DNA of 64,000 nucleotides from Clostridium sp. AN503 (lineage in GTDB: Bacteria > Bacillota > Clostridia > Lachnospirales > Lachnospiraceae): the NCBI RefSeq assembly GCF_040719375.1, contig NZ_JBFDTP010000001.1:868001-932000 (forward strand), given 5' to 3'. Shown here piece by piece: positions 34,101-43,919 of this stretch. Position numbers and translations under genes: made by a program. How positions within the stretch are numbered: position 1 is the stretch's first letter; the number at the start of each line of letters is the position of its first letter. The notes under the pieces are model-generated. The model saw only the letters and a program-made list of their open reading frames with translations, did no database searches and was not told the DNA's origin.

Positions 34101-34769
34101 CTAATTCTGAACGATCATCACATCATGTACATTGGGGTTTTCCTTAAGCCTTTCAGCCACATCCACCGGCAGCCGGTCATCCGACTCCACGATCGTATAC
34201 GCCGTATACCCTTTCGCCTCCCGGAACAGTCTCATAAACGCGATATTTACGTTCCGGTCGCTCAAGCATCTTGTGATATGCGCTACCACGCCAGGCTTGT
34301 CCTGATGGATCACGATCGCAGCGCTGTACTCCCCTGTAAAGTCCACCTTGACCTTGTTGATCCGCACGATCCGGACCTTGCCGCCGCCCAGGGACTCACC
34401 CCGCACGGTCATAACCTGTCCGGCCTCATTGGTCATCCTGATATCCACCGTATTCGGGTGGATCTCTGTCTCCTCCTCATTTACCGTAAAAGCAAATTCC
34501 AGCCCCTGCTCCTTTGCAATCTGGAAAGAATCACGGATCCTGATATCGTCTGTAGAAAATCCCATGATGCCGCCCAGAAGCGCCCGGTCTGTACCGTGTC
34601 CCCGGTAAGTTTTTGCAAAAGAACCATACAGCGTAAATTCCACCTTCTTGAGCGGCCCGTTTATCATTTTCTGGGCAAGATACGCGATCACACACGCACC
34701 AGCCGTATGGGAACTGGAAGGCCCGATCATATTCGGTCCCAAAACATCAAAAACACTGATAAATGCCAT
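34101..34769 (-). CDS. sdaAB: L-serine dehydratase, beta subunit
   Basis: About 222 aa. It starts with MAFISVFDVLGPNMIGPSSSHTAGA, the family hallmark, and ends in an ACT domain (about 145-222) that may sense serine. The ATG at 34769 has CAGGAGG upstream, so the longer frame from 34895 is rejected. It is first in the sda operon and divergent from a LysR gene that is its likely regulator. Confidence 0.93.
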   Translation of the reverse strand: MAFISVFDVLGPNMIGPSSSHTAGACVIAYLAQKMINGPLKKVEFTLYGSFAKTYRGHGTDRALLGGIMGFSTDDIRIRDSFQIAKEQGLEFAFTVNEEETEIHPNTVDIRMTNEAGQVMTVRGESLGGGKVRIVRINKVKVDFTGEYSAAIVIHQDKPGVVAHITRCLSDRNVNIAFMRLFREAKGYTAYTIVESDDRLPVDVAERLKENPNVHDVMIVQN

Positions 34770-35032
34770 GACAATCCTCCTGTGATGTTTCATAATCATT
34801 CTTCTGACGCATCCTCGTTGGGCGCAGCATCTCCTAAAGAGTATTCCCTGTTTTCCAACCTGCATAACAGAGAAAAAGCCTCCCCGCGTGAACACTTGAC
34901 GCCTTTCTGAATGTATTGTATCATGTCATTATACATAAATCCAATTCAAGTATTTTATAACATGATTGAATATTTTTCATAGGAATTTGAATTATGAACT
35001 AACAGAGTCTATACGAATGAGGAGAGTATTTT

Positions 35033-35920
35033 ATGGAGATCCGCCAGCTTATCACCTTTGTCAAAATCGTTCAGATGGAGAGCTTTTCTCAGGCCGCCGC
35101 GGATCTGGGTTACTCGCAGTCCGCAGTGACCGTACAGATCCGCCTCCTGGAGGAAGAACTGAACACCCGCCTGTTTGACCGTCTGGGGAAACGGATCTCC
35201 CTGACTGCCCAGGGACAGCACTTCCTCACCTACGCTTACAATATCCTCAATGAGGTCAACAGAGCGAAACTGTCCCTTGAAGATGAATCAGAACTGACCA
35301 ATCCGCTCCATATTGGCACCATAGAATCCCTTTGCTTTTCCAAATTTCCGCCCATCCTTCATTATTTCCGGGAACATCATCCAAAGGTTGCGGTCCGCGT
35401 CACCACTGCATCCCCGGAGGAACTGATCGAGATGATGGAACACAACCAGCTTGACCTGATCTACATCCTGGATGAACCGCGCTATAACAATAACTGGCAT
35501 AAGGCAATGGAATGCAGGGAAGAAGTGGTCTTTGTCTCTTCAACGAGTTTTCCCCTATCGGACAGGAAACATCTTCATCTGGAAGAGCTGTTGAGCGAGC
35601 CGTTTTTCCTGACGGAGAAAAATGCCAATTACCGCCGCGCCCTGGACCAGTATCTTGCTTCCAAAGAGATGATCCTCTCTCCCTTCTTAGAGATCAGCAA
35701 TACAGAATTTATCATAAAAATGATACAGGAAAACCGCGGCCTTTCCCTCCTGCCCCGCTTTGCCGTGGAAGAGAGCGCCGGACAGGATCAGCTCGCAATA
35801 CTGGATGTGGAAGATTTTCACACCTCCATGTACCGGCAGATCTTCTATCATAAAGATAAATGGAAAACAAAAGAAATGGATGAATTTATCCGTCTGGCAA
35901 AAGAAGACATGGGCAAATGA
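35033..35920 (+). CDS. LysR-family transcriptional regulator
   Basis: A 295-aa regulator with an N-terminal winged helix (SFSQAAADLGYSQSAVTVQIRLLEEEL) and a periplasmic-binding-like effector domain (about 90-295). AGGAG precedes the ATG. It is divergent from the serine dehydratase operon across 264 bases, the usual arrangement for a LysR activator. It is also convergent with the amino acid ABC importer. The inducer may be serine or another amino acid; this is inference. Confidence 0.9.
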   Translation: MEIRQLITFVKIVQMESFSQAAADLGYSQSAVTVQIRLLEEELNTRLFDRLGKRISLTAQGQHFLTYAYNILNEVNRAKLSLEDESELTNPLHIGTIESLCFSKFPPILHYFREHHPKVAVRVTTASPEELIEMMEHNQLDLIYILDEPRYNNNWHKAMECREEVVFVSSTSFPLSDRKHLHLEELLSEPFFLTEKNANYRRALDQYLASKEMILSPFLEISNTEFIIKMIQENRGLSLLPRFAVEESAGQDQLAILDVEDFHTSMYRQIFYHKDKWKTKEMDEFIRLAKEDMGK

Positions 35921-35983
35921 CCGATACCGGCCGCCTGCCCATGTCTATGATGTAAAACCATTATCGTTCCGTAGATACAGGAC

Positions 35984-36754
35984 TCAGCCGCCCAGCATGG
36001 CTCCGTAACGCCCAAGAAAACTCCTGGTCCGCTCATTGTTGGAGGAAAACACCATATCCGGAGTCCCTTCCTCCACGATCACACCATCTGCCATAAAGAT
36101 CACCCGGTCGGAAATATCCCTGGCAAATGCCATCTCATGCGTCACGATCACCATAGCAATATGAAGGTCCGCCAGGGACTTGATGACCTTTAATACTTCC
36201 CCGGTCAATTCCGGGTCCAGCGCCGAGGTCGGTTCGTCAAAAAACAGGATCTTGGGATTTAACGCCAGCGCTCTTGCGATCGCCACACGCTGGCACTGCC
36301 CGCCTGATAACTGACATGGATAGGCGTCCGCCCTGTCCTCCAGCCCCATCTTCTTAAGCAGCTCCATAGCGCTCTGGCGCACCTCCTCCCGGTCACGCTT
36401 CTGAACGGTAACCGGTGCATCCATAATATTCTTTAAAACAGAAAAATGTGGGAACAGGTTAAAATTCTGAAAAACAAGCCCATAATTCTCCTGAATCTTC
36501 CGAAGCTTCTGCTTCGGTGCATAAACCGTCTGTTCCTGCTCATTATTCCATGCCGCCCGCTCTCCCAGGTAGATCAGTTCCCCGCTGTCCATGGTCTCCA
36601 GCATGGTTGCACATCTTAGCAGCGTGGACTTGCCGGAACCGGACGGGCCAATGACCGATACGATCTCTCCCTCTTCCACATGGAGAGAAATATCCTGGAT
36701 GACTGCAAGTCCGCCAAAGGACTTTTTTACATGATTCATTTCCAGTAGATTCAT
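35984..36754 (-). CDS. polar amino acid ABC transporter ATPase
   Basis: About 256 aa. Walker A GPSGSGKST, signature LSGGQCQRVAIARAL, Walker B ILFFDEPTSALDPEL and the switch region VTHEMAFARDISD match the GlnQ/HisP family. It drives uptake with the permease upstream, 16-18 bases away. Two ATGs are adjacent; the second (36754) is six bases from GGAGG and is preferred. It is the last gene of a three-gene importer operon. Confidence 0.93.
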   Translation of the reverse strand: MNLLEMNHVKKSFGGLAVIQDISLHVEEGEIVSVIGPSGSGKSTLLRCATMLETMDSGELIYLGERAAWNNEQEQTVYAPKQKLRKIQENYGLVFQNFNLFPHFSVLKNIMDAPVTVQKRDREEVRQSAMELLKKMGLEDRADAYPCQLSGGQCQRVAIARALALNPKILFFDEPTSALDPELTGEVLKVIKSLADLHIAMVIVTHEMAFARDISDRVIFMADGVIVEEGTPDMVFSSNNERTRSFLGRYGAMLGG

Positions 36755-36769
36755 CATATTCCTCCCAAT

Positions 36770-37423
36770 TTACTGATAGTAAGAAAGCTTCTTCTCGGCA
36801 TGCTCCATCCCCACTGCCACAAGCAGGTTGAAGATGTAATAGAACAGCCCCGCCGCCACGAACGGCATCATGCTGGTCTGTGAAGACGCCAGCGCTTTTG
36901 CTATGGTAAACATCTCCAGAACACTGATGGTGAAGGCCAGGGACGTATCCTTGACCAGAGTGATCACCTCATTGGTGATAGAAGGCAGGATCCGCTTGAT
37001 CACCTGGGGCAGAATGATCCTGAAAAAAGTCTGCGGCTTGCTGTAGCCCAGCATTTTAGCCGCTTCATACTGTCCCGCAGGCATCGACTGGATACCGCCG
37101 CGGTATATCTCCGCAAAATAAGCCGCATAGTTGATCACAAAGCCTATGAACGCAGCCCACAGGCGGTAGTTGTTATTCTTGATCCGGATGCCGAACAGAT
37201 AGTAAGGCCCAAAATAAACCACCATGAGCTGGAGCATCAGAGGCGTGCCGCGCATAATCGAAATATACGCCTTCACGATCCCCTGAAGCAGCTTATTCTT
37301 TGACATCCTTCCAAAAGCCACAACCAGTCCAAGAGGCAGGGAAAATATCAATGTCACCAAAAATATCTGTATGCTGACGAACATGCCCTCTGCCAGCTGT
37401 GCTATCATCGTACCAATCTGCAT
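36770..37423 (-). CDS. polar amino acid ABC transporter permease
   Basis: A 217-aa membrane protein of the HisM/GlnP family with about five helices. The coupling segment EAAKMLGYSKPQTFFRIILPQ is the usual EAA loop that contacts the ATPase. It lies between the binding protein and the ATPase genes, with AGGAG upstream. Confidence 0.92.
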   Translation of the reverse strand: MQIGTMIAQLAEGMFVSIQIFLVTLIFSLPLGLVVAFGRMSKNKLLQGIVKAYISIMRGTPLMLQLMVVYFGPYYLFGIRIKNNNYRLWAAFIGFVINYAAYFAEIYRGGIQSMPAGQYEAAKMLGYSKPQTFFRIILPQVIKRILPSITNEVITLVKDTSLAFTISVLEMFTIAKALASSQTSMMPFVAAGLFYYIFNLLVAVGMEHAEKKLSYYQ

Positions 37424-37470
37424 AATCCCTGCTCCTTTTTCCGTGTTTCCTTATCTTTTTCCTGTGTTTA

Positions 37471-38373
37471 TTATTTCCCGATCGTCGTAACGTCGCGGCC
37501 GAACCATTCTGTGGAGATCTTCTCTAATGTACCGTCCGCAGCCATCTCCTCCAAAGTGCTCTGAACCTTATTCCTCAAGTCCTCATTGCCAAGCTTAAAG
37601 CCGATCCCGTATTCCTCGGAAGCCAGAGTGTCCTCCAGGATCACATATTTGTCATCCTCTCCCCTCTGCTCGATCTGATAGCCTGCAACGATCACATCCA
37701 TGGCAATGGCGTCCACAGCGCCCATCTCCAGATCCATAAATGCCGTATTGTAGTCAGGTGTTGTCTGAAGGGTACCAAAGGTCCCTGCCAGCTCTGTATT
37801 GTCTTTTAAAGCCGCCTCAGCGGAAGAATCAGCCTGAACCTCAACTACTTTACCCGCCAGGTCCTCAAAGCCCGCAATGCCTGAATCTGCGGCTACTACG
37901 AATACCTGGCTGTTGTCCATATACGGCTCACTCCAGGTGTAGGCATCCTCACGTCCATTCATGGTAAAACCGTTCCAGATACAGTCAATGGTCCCGGAAC
38001 TCAATTCCATATCCTTTGCATCCCATGCGATCGGCTGCGGCACAAATTCCAGTCCCAGACGCGTTGCCACTTCCTCTGCCAGAGCCAGATCAAAACCGGT
38101 ATATTCTCCGTCATCTCCCTTAAATCCCATCGGCGGGAAATCCTGGTCAAACCCTACGGTAAAGGTTCCGCCTGCCGCGGTATCAGAAGCCTCTGCTTCA
38201 CTGGCTGCTTCTGTTTTATCTGACGCATCCTCTGCTGCAGTACTGTCTGCCGCCGCAGATACTGCTGCCGTGGTCTCTTTTGCCGCTGTGGCCGCATCCG
38301 CACCACCGCCGCAGCCTGCAAGGCTCAGCGCCATCGTTCCTGCCATCAATAAACTCATCGCTCTTTTTTTCAT
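37471..38373 (-). CDS. amino acid ABC transporter substrate-binding lipoprotein
   Basis: About 300 aa. A lipoprotein signal peptide MKKRAMSLLMAGTMALSLAGC has lipobox LAGC, followed by a long Ala/Thr/Ser/Glu-rich tether (about 25-70) and a family 3 solute-binding domain (FTVGFDQDFPPMGF to the end). It should capture a polar amino acid outside the membrane. The ATG at 38373 has GAGGAGG upstream. The promoter at 38437 reads into it. Confidence 0.93.
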   Translation of the reverse strand: MKKRAMSLLMAGTMALSLAGCGGGADAATAAKETTAAVSAAADSTAAEDASDKTEAASEAEASDTAAGGTFTVGFDQDFPPMGFKGDDGEYTGFDLALAEEVATRLGLEFVPQPIAWDAKDMELSSGTIDCIWNGFTMNGREDAYTWSEPYMDNSQVFVVAADSGIAGFEDLAGKVVEVQADSSAEAALKDNTELAGTFGTLQTTPDYNTAFMDLEMGAVDAIAMDVIVAGYQIEQRGEDDKYVILEDTLASEEYGIGFKLGNEDLRNKVQSTLEEMAADGTLEKISTEWFGRDVTTIGK

Positions 38374-38436
38374 AATATTCTTCCTCCTCTTTTTCGCGGT
38401 TTCCCGGCTTTCCTGCCTCACCCGCGACACGTTACC

Positions 38437-38465
38437 ATATTAGCATACTAAAGCGAATCTGTCTA
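38437..38465 (-). promoter_or_regulatory. promoter of the amino acid importer
   Basis: -35 TAGACA (38460-38465), 17-base spacer, -10 TAATAT (38437-38442) with an extended TGc on the minus strand. Confidence 0.55.
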
Positions 38466-38707
38466 TCATTTTTTCATTGGACCAATATAAAGAGTCTTTC
38501 CCAGAGATCGCAATAATTTCAGTACGGTATCCAGTGTTGGATTCGTATTCCCTTTTTCTGTTCAACGTTAATCTTTCCCCCACATTCCACAGCATACAAA
38601 ACATTCTGTACACCAACCAGAAAATCAGTATTCTCACGTACCATATTTGGTAGTATAATGAAATTTATAAACCCTGGGAAGTCACAGAAAAAGGGAGGAT
38701 AACACCC

Positions 38708-40614
38708 ATGAAAGAAATATGTTTTATCGCCCCATACATCCAACTATACAATATGGTCCAGGAAATGATTTCTGCCGATGTGCGTTACAGCAATGTCTCT
38801 GTGGTTCTGGGTGATCTGGAGGGCGGAGTTGAACAGGCATACCGGGCGTTGGAATCCGGCACGGATATTTTGATTTCCAGAGGCGGCACCTACACCATGA
38901 TCCATGAGCAGGTAAAGGACGCCAACATTTATGAGCTGAAGATCAGCGCGCTGGATATTATGAACAGCTTAAAACACGTACTGAACCGCAACGAGGAGAT
39001 TGCCATCATTGGTTACTACAATATTATTTACGGTTATGACATCTTGTCTGAACTCAAAGGAATCCAACTGCGCTCCATTTCCATAAATGATCTGGAACCC
39101 GTGGAAGATAAGATCCGTGCCTGCGCCGCAGAGGGTATCAAATCCTTTATCGGTGACACGATCGTGAACCGCGAGTGCAAAAAACTGGGCTATGAATGCT
39201 ATATGATCGAGAGCAGCATCGATTCCGTCAAGATGATCATCGAACAGGCCCAGGAATCGCTTACCTACAGTAAAGAGATATTGGAGCAGAACCGCCGCTA
39301 CCGCGCTCTGATGGACAACGTCCATGAAGGCGTCATTGCCACGGATGAAACAGGAGCCATCCGCGCCTGCAATAAAGCTGCGGAAGAAATCCTTGGCATC
39401 TCGAAGGAACGGGTCATTGGAAAAAAGCTGGATGAACTGGAATATGGAGAATCCATTCTTGCAGCTGTAAAAGAAGAAACCCTGATCATCGATGAGATCC
39501 GCGAGATCGGACAATTCAAGGTAACCTTCAGCAGTATTCCCATAGTTATCCGAGGATCCTATACCGGGTCTATCGTGGCATTTCAGGATATAAAAAGCTG
39601 CAGACTTACGAGACGAAGATCCGCTCCCAGCTTTTCCAAAAAGGCTTCCGGGCCAAGTACACGTTCCATTCCATCATCCACCAGAGCAATATCATGAGCC
39701 GCTGTATTGAGATCGCACAGAAATACAGTCAGTATGACTCTTCTATCCTGATAGAAGGCGAATCCGGTGTTGGAAAAGAACTTTTTGCACAGAGCATCCA
39801 CAACGCCAGCGCACGGAAAAACAAACCGTTTGTCGCCGTAAACTGTGCAGCCCTGTCAAAATCCCTGATAGAAAGTGAACTGTTCGGCTACGCCGAGGGC
39901 GCTTTCACAGGTGCACGAAAAGGCGGCAAGGAAGGCATGTTTGAGCTTGCCCACCGCGGCACCATATTTTTAGATGAGATCAGTGAACTGCCTCTGGATG
40001 TGCAGGGTCAGCTGCTCCGGGTATTACAGGAACGCGAGGTGATCCGTATTGGTGACAGCAAGGTTACGCCTCTTGACATCAGGATCATCTGCGCCACCAA
40101 TAAAAACCTGAACCAGATGGTAAAAGAAGGCGCCTTCCGGCAGGACCTGCTTTACCGCATCAATACCCTGCGCCTGACTATACCCAAACTGAATGAACGG
40201 CGTGAAGACGTAAAAATCCTTGCCGAGATGTTTGTCAAACATTTTGCTGAAAAATACGGTAAAGATGTTTTTCGTATCTCCCCGGCCGCCCTCCACTATC
40301 TTGCCCAGTATGATTTCAGAGGAAATGTCCGTGAACTGCGTGGAATGATAGAACGTGCCGTGATCCTGACAGAGACCCGCACCATTACAGAAGACGAGTT
40401 AAACCTGGATCTGAGCCGTCTGGAGGCCGCACCCCAGACGCCCTCATTCGATCCGCAGGATTCCTATACCCTGTCATTAAAAGAGGTTGAAACACAATAT
40501 ATACAAAAGATCTGGAACCAGGAAGAGAACTCTGTTGCAAAAACCTGTGATATCCTGAAGATCAACCGCACCACCTTATGGCGAAAACTGAAGGAGATCA
40601 ACACAACGTTGTAA
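38708..40614 (+). pseudogene. PrpR-type sigma-54 activator interrupted by a frameshift
   Basis: Two abutting frames encode one regulator of about 635 aa. The first (from 38708) has a PrpR_N sensor (1-170) and a PAS domain (about 195-295). The second has the AAA+ domain with GESGVGKE, an intact GAFTGA and FLDEIS, and a Fis-type HTH at the end. Continuity is lost at a run of five A (39592-39596): one more A gives FQDIKKLQTYETKIR, the expected family sequence. It may be a sequencing error, a true mutation or slippage. It sits directly upstream of a perfect -24/-12 promoter that it should activate. Confidence 0.85.
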
Positions 40615-40629
40615 TAAACATCTGTGTTG
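40599..40629 (+). promoter_or_regulatory. candidate upstream activator sites
   Basis: The inverted repeat CAACACA (40599-40605) with TGTGTTG (40623-40629) encloses the perfect palindrome ACAACGTTGT (40603-40612). It overlaps the regulator stop codon and lies about 90-115 bases upstream of the -24/-12 promoter, a usual distance for sigma-54 activators. Confidence 0.5.
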
Positions 40630-40713
40630 TATTTTGCATCCTTCTTTTGTTTCAAACTTCAACTGGCTATCTCATAATTTTATAGTTTATGTCCTGTTTC
40701 CATTCATTTTAGG

Positions 40714-40730
40714 TTGGCATGGTTTTTGCT
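40714..40730 (+). promoter_or_regulatory. sigma-54 promoter (-24/-12)
   Basis: TTGGCAT-N6-TTGCT with the invariant GG (40716-40717) and GC (40728-40729) separated by exactly ten bases. It lies 46 bases upstream of the kdgT-like ATG. Confidence 0.88.
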
Positions 40731-40775
40731 TTATTATTAAGTATCAACCAATGAATAGAAAGGAGAAGCTATTTT

Positions 40776-41726
40776 ATGAAGATTTTAAAAACTGTCCAAA
40801 AGGTTCCCGGAGGCATGATGGTCGTTCCGCTGTTATTAGGAGCCACGATCAACACATTCGCACCACAGGCATTGGAAATTGGGGGATTTACCACTGCTCT
40901 GTTTAAAAATGGCGCGTCTGCCCTGATCGGTTTATTCATGCTGTGCAACGGCGCCATGATCAATGTGAGACAGGCAGGCAAACCTCTGTATAAAGGGGCT
41001 GTTCTGACTCTGGTGAAATTCATTCTCGGAGCATTCATCGGATGGGGTGTCAGCACCATATTTGGTCCCGCCGGAATCATCGGGATCACGCCGCTTGCCA
41101 TCATCGCCGCCATGACCAATTCAAACGGCGGACTCTATGCCGCTCTGGCCGGAGAATACGGGGATTCCAGCGACGTTGGCGCTCTGTCTGTCCTGGCCAT
41201 CAACGACGGCCCGTTTTTAACCATGGTGGCTTTCGGTGCAACCGGGCTTGCCAATATCCCGTTCATGTCCCTGGTGGCCTGTATCGTCCCCCTGATCATT
41301 GGCTTTATTCTTGGTAACCTGGACGAAGACTGCAGGAATTTCTTTTCCTCCCAGTCCTCCATCCTGATTCCTTTCTTTGCATTCCCTTTGGGAGCCTCAC
41401 TTGACTTCAAGACCATTATCAGCGCCGGTATCCCTGGACTGATCCTGGGCGTAAGCGTCACCCTGATCACCGGGCTGGCTGCCTACTTTGCTTCACGGGT
41501 CTATGGAAAGAAACGGAATCCTGCCGCCGCTGCAGTCGGGACCACTGCCGGCAACGCAGTTGCCACTCCGGAAGCTCTTGCCATGAGTGATGCATCCCTG
41601 GCTCCCTTTGTTCCTGCAGCCACCGCACAGGTTGCCGCATCCGTGATCGTGACTGCCGTGCTCTGCCCGGTCATCACCTCTTTCCTTGCAAAGAAAAACG
41701 GCAGGGTAAAAGAAACGGAGGAATAG
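40776..41726 (+). CDS. kdgT: 2-keto-3-deoxygluconate permease family transporter
   Basis: A 316-aa membrane protein of about ten helices. The start MKILKTVQKVPGGMMVVPLLLGATINTFAP and the central AAMTNSNGGLYAALAGEYGD are hallmarks of the KdgT family. It probably brings in a sugar acid for the kinase and dehydrogenase downstream. GAAAGGAG precedes the ATG. It is first in an operon read from the sigma-54 promoter. The substrate here is more likely a C4 acid than KDG, judged by the neighbours. Confidence 0.92.
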   Translation: MKILKTVQKVPGGMMVVPLLLGATINTFAPQALEIGGFTTALFKNGASALIGLFMLCNGAMINVRQAGKPLYKGAVLTLVKFILGAFIGWGVSTIFGPAGIIGITPLAIIAAMTNSNGGLYAALAGEYGDSSDVGALSVLAINDGPFLTMVAFGATGLANIPFMSLVACIVPLIIGFILGNLDEDCRNFFSSQSSILIPFFAFPLGASLDFKTIISAGIPGLILGVSVTLITGLAAYFASRVYGKKRNPAAAAVGTTAGNAVATPEALAMSDASLAPFVPAATAQVAASVIVTAVLCPVITSFLAKKNGRVKETEE

Positions 41727-41729
41727 GCT

Positions 41730-42701
41730 ATGAGCGATCTTAAGAATATATTTCATAACTGCCTTGACGTTATAGTAGAAAATGATATCTATTTCCCCGT
41801 CCGCTTTACCGATAAACTGTTCCGGTTTTATGAGTCTACCGGAGTTGCACAGTTCCCGGAGCGTGCAGTCCAGACCGCCGGAATCACTATGGAATTTTGC
41901 ACATCACAGGAAGAGATCGGCTTTACCTTTTTCTTCACCTGCTTTGCAAGAGACTGGATCACCTTCGATGTTTATGAAAATGATATTTTTATGGAAACCG
42001 TACATTTTGAAGACCGCGCCTTAAAAGCCCGCTTCCGCTATAAAAAGAGAAATGCCGGACAGACCAGGATCGTTATCTACATGCCTGCTACAGCAGACAC
42101 CCATTTTACAGACTTTGATCTGGGAGATTACCATCCTGTACAGGCTCCTGCAAGAAAATATCTCGCCCTGGGCTGTTCCATCACACAGGGTATGGAAGCA
42201 GTATCTCCCTCCATTACCTATACCAATATCGTAAAACGCCATTACAACGCCCAGATCTTAAACCTTGGCATCGGTGGATTTTATTATGATCCGGACTCTT
42301 TAGATGAAGAACTGCCCTATGACCCGGACATCATCACCGTAGCCTATGGTACCAATGACGCAGCCAGTAACGCCAGCGTCGGAGAGATCTCTGCAAAAAC
42401 CTCCGGTTATTTGGAAAAACTGAGATCCATCTACCCCGGCAAGACTGTCCACGTCATTACCCCCGTATGGAGGAAAGAGTGGGATGACGATCCTTCCTTC
42501 TTAAAAAAAGCTTCTGAAATACAGGATATGATCGTAAAAGAAGCCTCCAGACAACAGTTTCATGTGATTGACGGGAGACCGACAATCCCCCACAGTCCTG
42601 CATTTTATAAAGACGGTTTTCTGCATCCCAATGATCTCGGATTTGCATTATATGGCCTTTACGTGATCAAAAATATGAAAGTTGACCAGGTGACATCATG
42701 A
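41730..42701 (+). CDS. SGNH/GDSL-type hydrolase
   Basis: A 323-aa protein without a signal peptide. An N-terminal beta-rich domain (about 1-140) is followed by an SGNH hydrolase domain. Block I is LGCSITQG with the nucleophile serine, block II has GIGG, block III is YGTNDAA, and block V is HPNDLGF with the catalytic His/Asp pair. It begins three bases after kdgT and overlaps the kinase gene by ATGA, so it belongs to the pathway. It may release the acid from an ester, or open a lactone. Such a partner is not part of the known threonate route. Confidence 0.85.
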   Translation: MSDLKNIFHNCLDVIVENDIYFPVRFTDKLFRFYESTGVAQFPERAVQTAGITMEFCTSQEEIGFTFFFTCFARDWITFDVYENDIFMETVHFEDRALKARFRYKKRNAGQTRIVIYMPATADTHFTDFDLGDYHPVQAPARKYLALGCSITQGMEAVSPSITYTNIVKRHYNAQILNLGIGGFYYDPDSLDEELPYDPDIITVAYGTNDAASNASVGEISAKTSGYLEKLRSIYPGKTVHVITPVWRKEWDDDPSFLKKASEIQDMIVKEASRQQFHVIDGRPTIPHSPAFYKDGFLHPNDLGFALYGLYVIKNMKVDQVTS

Positions 42702-43915
42702 ACAAGACATTTTTTATCATTGCAGACGATTTTACCGGAGCAAATGATTCCGGAGTCCAGATTGCCAAACAGGGCATTACAACTCATGTGGTACTGGATG
42801 CAAAAGGAATCCGGACAGACGGTTCTTCCTATGTCCTTGATACGGAATCCAGGAATATTGACAGCGGACTGGCAAAGGAAAAGGTGCGTACTCAATTAGA
42901 ATATGCCAAAGATTTTCCTTTTGACCATATCATGAAGAAACTGGACTCCACGCTCCGGGGAAATGTGGCAGAAGAATTGAAAGCTGCGGACGAAATACTG
43001 CAGCCCGACTTAATCATTTTTGCACCTGCATTCCCGGAAATCGGACGTACTACAAAAAATGGCATCCATATGCTGAACGGCGTCCCGATCCACGAGACAG
43101 AGATCGCACGGGACCCTATCAAGCCTGTGACCAACGATTCTCTGTCAGTCATGCTGAAAACCTGCTTCTCCTCCCCTGTTTATTCCTGTGGGCTGGAAGA
43201 ACTGCGTTGTGGACAGCTGTCGTCCGACAAAGCCCATATTTACTGCTTTGATATTGAAACCAGAGAAGATCTGGATATGCTGGTCTCTATGGTCCTGAAA
43301 TGGGATAAAAAAGTATTATGGGCCGGAAGCGCAGGAATTGCCGGGAGTCTGTTAAAGCAGACCGTCAAACGCCATCCTGTTCTGGCTGCTGTGGGAAGTA
43401 TCAGTGACGTCTCCAGAGAACAGGTCCTGGAATGTGAAAAACAAAATTACCCTGTAATATCCATAGATATTGCCTGCATATTAAATGGGTCTTCCTGGGA
43501 ATCTTACGCACAAAAAACCATTGACCTGCTGCAGCAAGGTCGCGATGTGGTTATTGCCACCGCCTACGATCGTGCCGATTATGAAAATGCCATACAGGTC
43601 GGTCAAGACATCTGCCACATGACTAAGGAAGATGTAAGCCGTTTTACACAGGAAATTCTGGCTAAGATCATTCTCTTTGTGGGAACGCATACTTCCCTGG
43701 GCGGTCTGTTCCTTACCGGAGGCGACACTGCGATCGGATTGATCCATCTTTCCGGCGCATTTGGTTCTACGATCAAACAGGAGATCACAACCGGAGTCCC
43801 CCTGATGCTGATCAACGGCGGCACTTTTCATGGACTTCCGATTGTTACAAAGGCCGGTGCCTTTGGAACCAGGGATACGATCATACAATGTATACAGCGA
43901 CTTAAGGAGGTTTGA
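42698..43915 (+). CDS. four-carbon acid sugar kinase (DUF1537 family)
   Basis: A 405-aa kinase. The N-terminal domain starts with FFIIADDFTGANDSGVQIAKQG and includes the KKLDSTLRGN substrate loop. The C-terminal nucleotide domain has GGLFLTGGDTA and the LINGGTFHGLPIVTKAGAFG tail. Family members phosphorylate D-threonate, D- or L-erythronate and similar acids at O4. Next to a PdxA2-like dehydrogenase, D-threonate kinase (DtnK) activity is most likely. It is translationally coupled to the hydrolase gene. Confidence 0.9.
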   Translation: MNKTFFIIADDFTGANDSGVQIAKQGITTHVVLDAKGIRTDGSSYVLDTESRNIDSGLAKEKVRTQLEYAKDFPFDHIMKKLDSTLRGNVAEELKAADEILQPDLIIFAPAFPEIGRTTKNGIHMLNGVPIHETEIARDPIKPVTNDSLSVMLKTCFSSPVYSCGLEELRCGQLSSDKAHIYCFDIETREDLDMLVSMVLKWDKKVLWAGSAGIAGSLLKQTVKRHPVLAAVGSISDVSREQVLECEKQNYPVISIDIACILNGSSWESYAQKTIDLLQQGRDVVIATAYDRADYENAIQVGQDICHMTKEDVSRFTQEILAKIILFVGTHTSLGGLFLTGGDTAIGLIHLSGAFGSTIKQEITTGVPLMLINGGTFHGLPIVTKAGAFGTRDTIIQCIQRLKEV

Positions 43916-43919
43916 TATT

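Noticed and set aside
39588..39600. Programmed -1 frameshifting in the PrpR-type gene
   Set aside because: The site is not a full X XXY YYZ heptamer and no stimulatory structure was identified; kept only as a lesser alternative to an indel.
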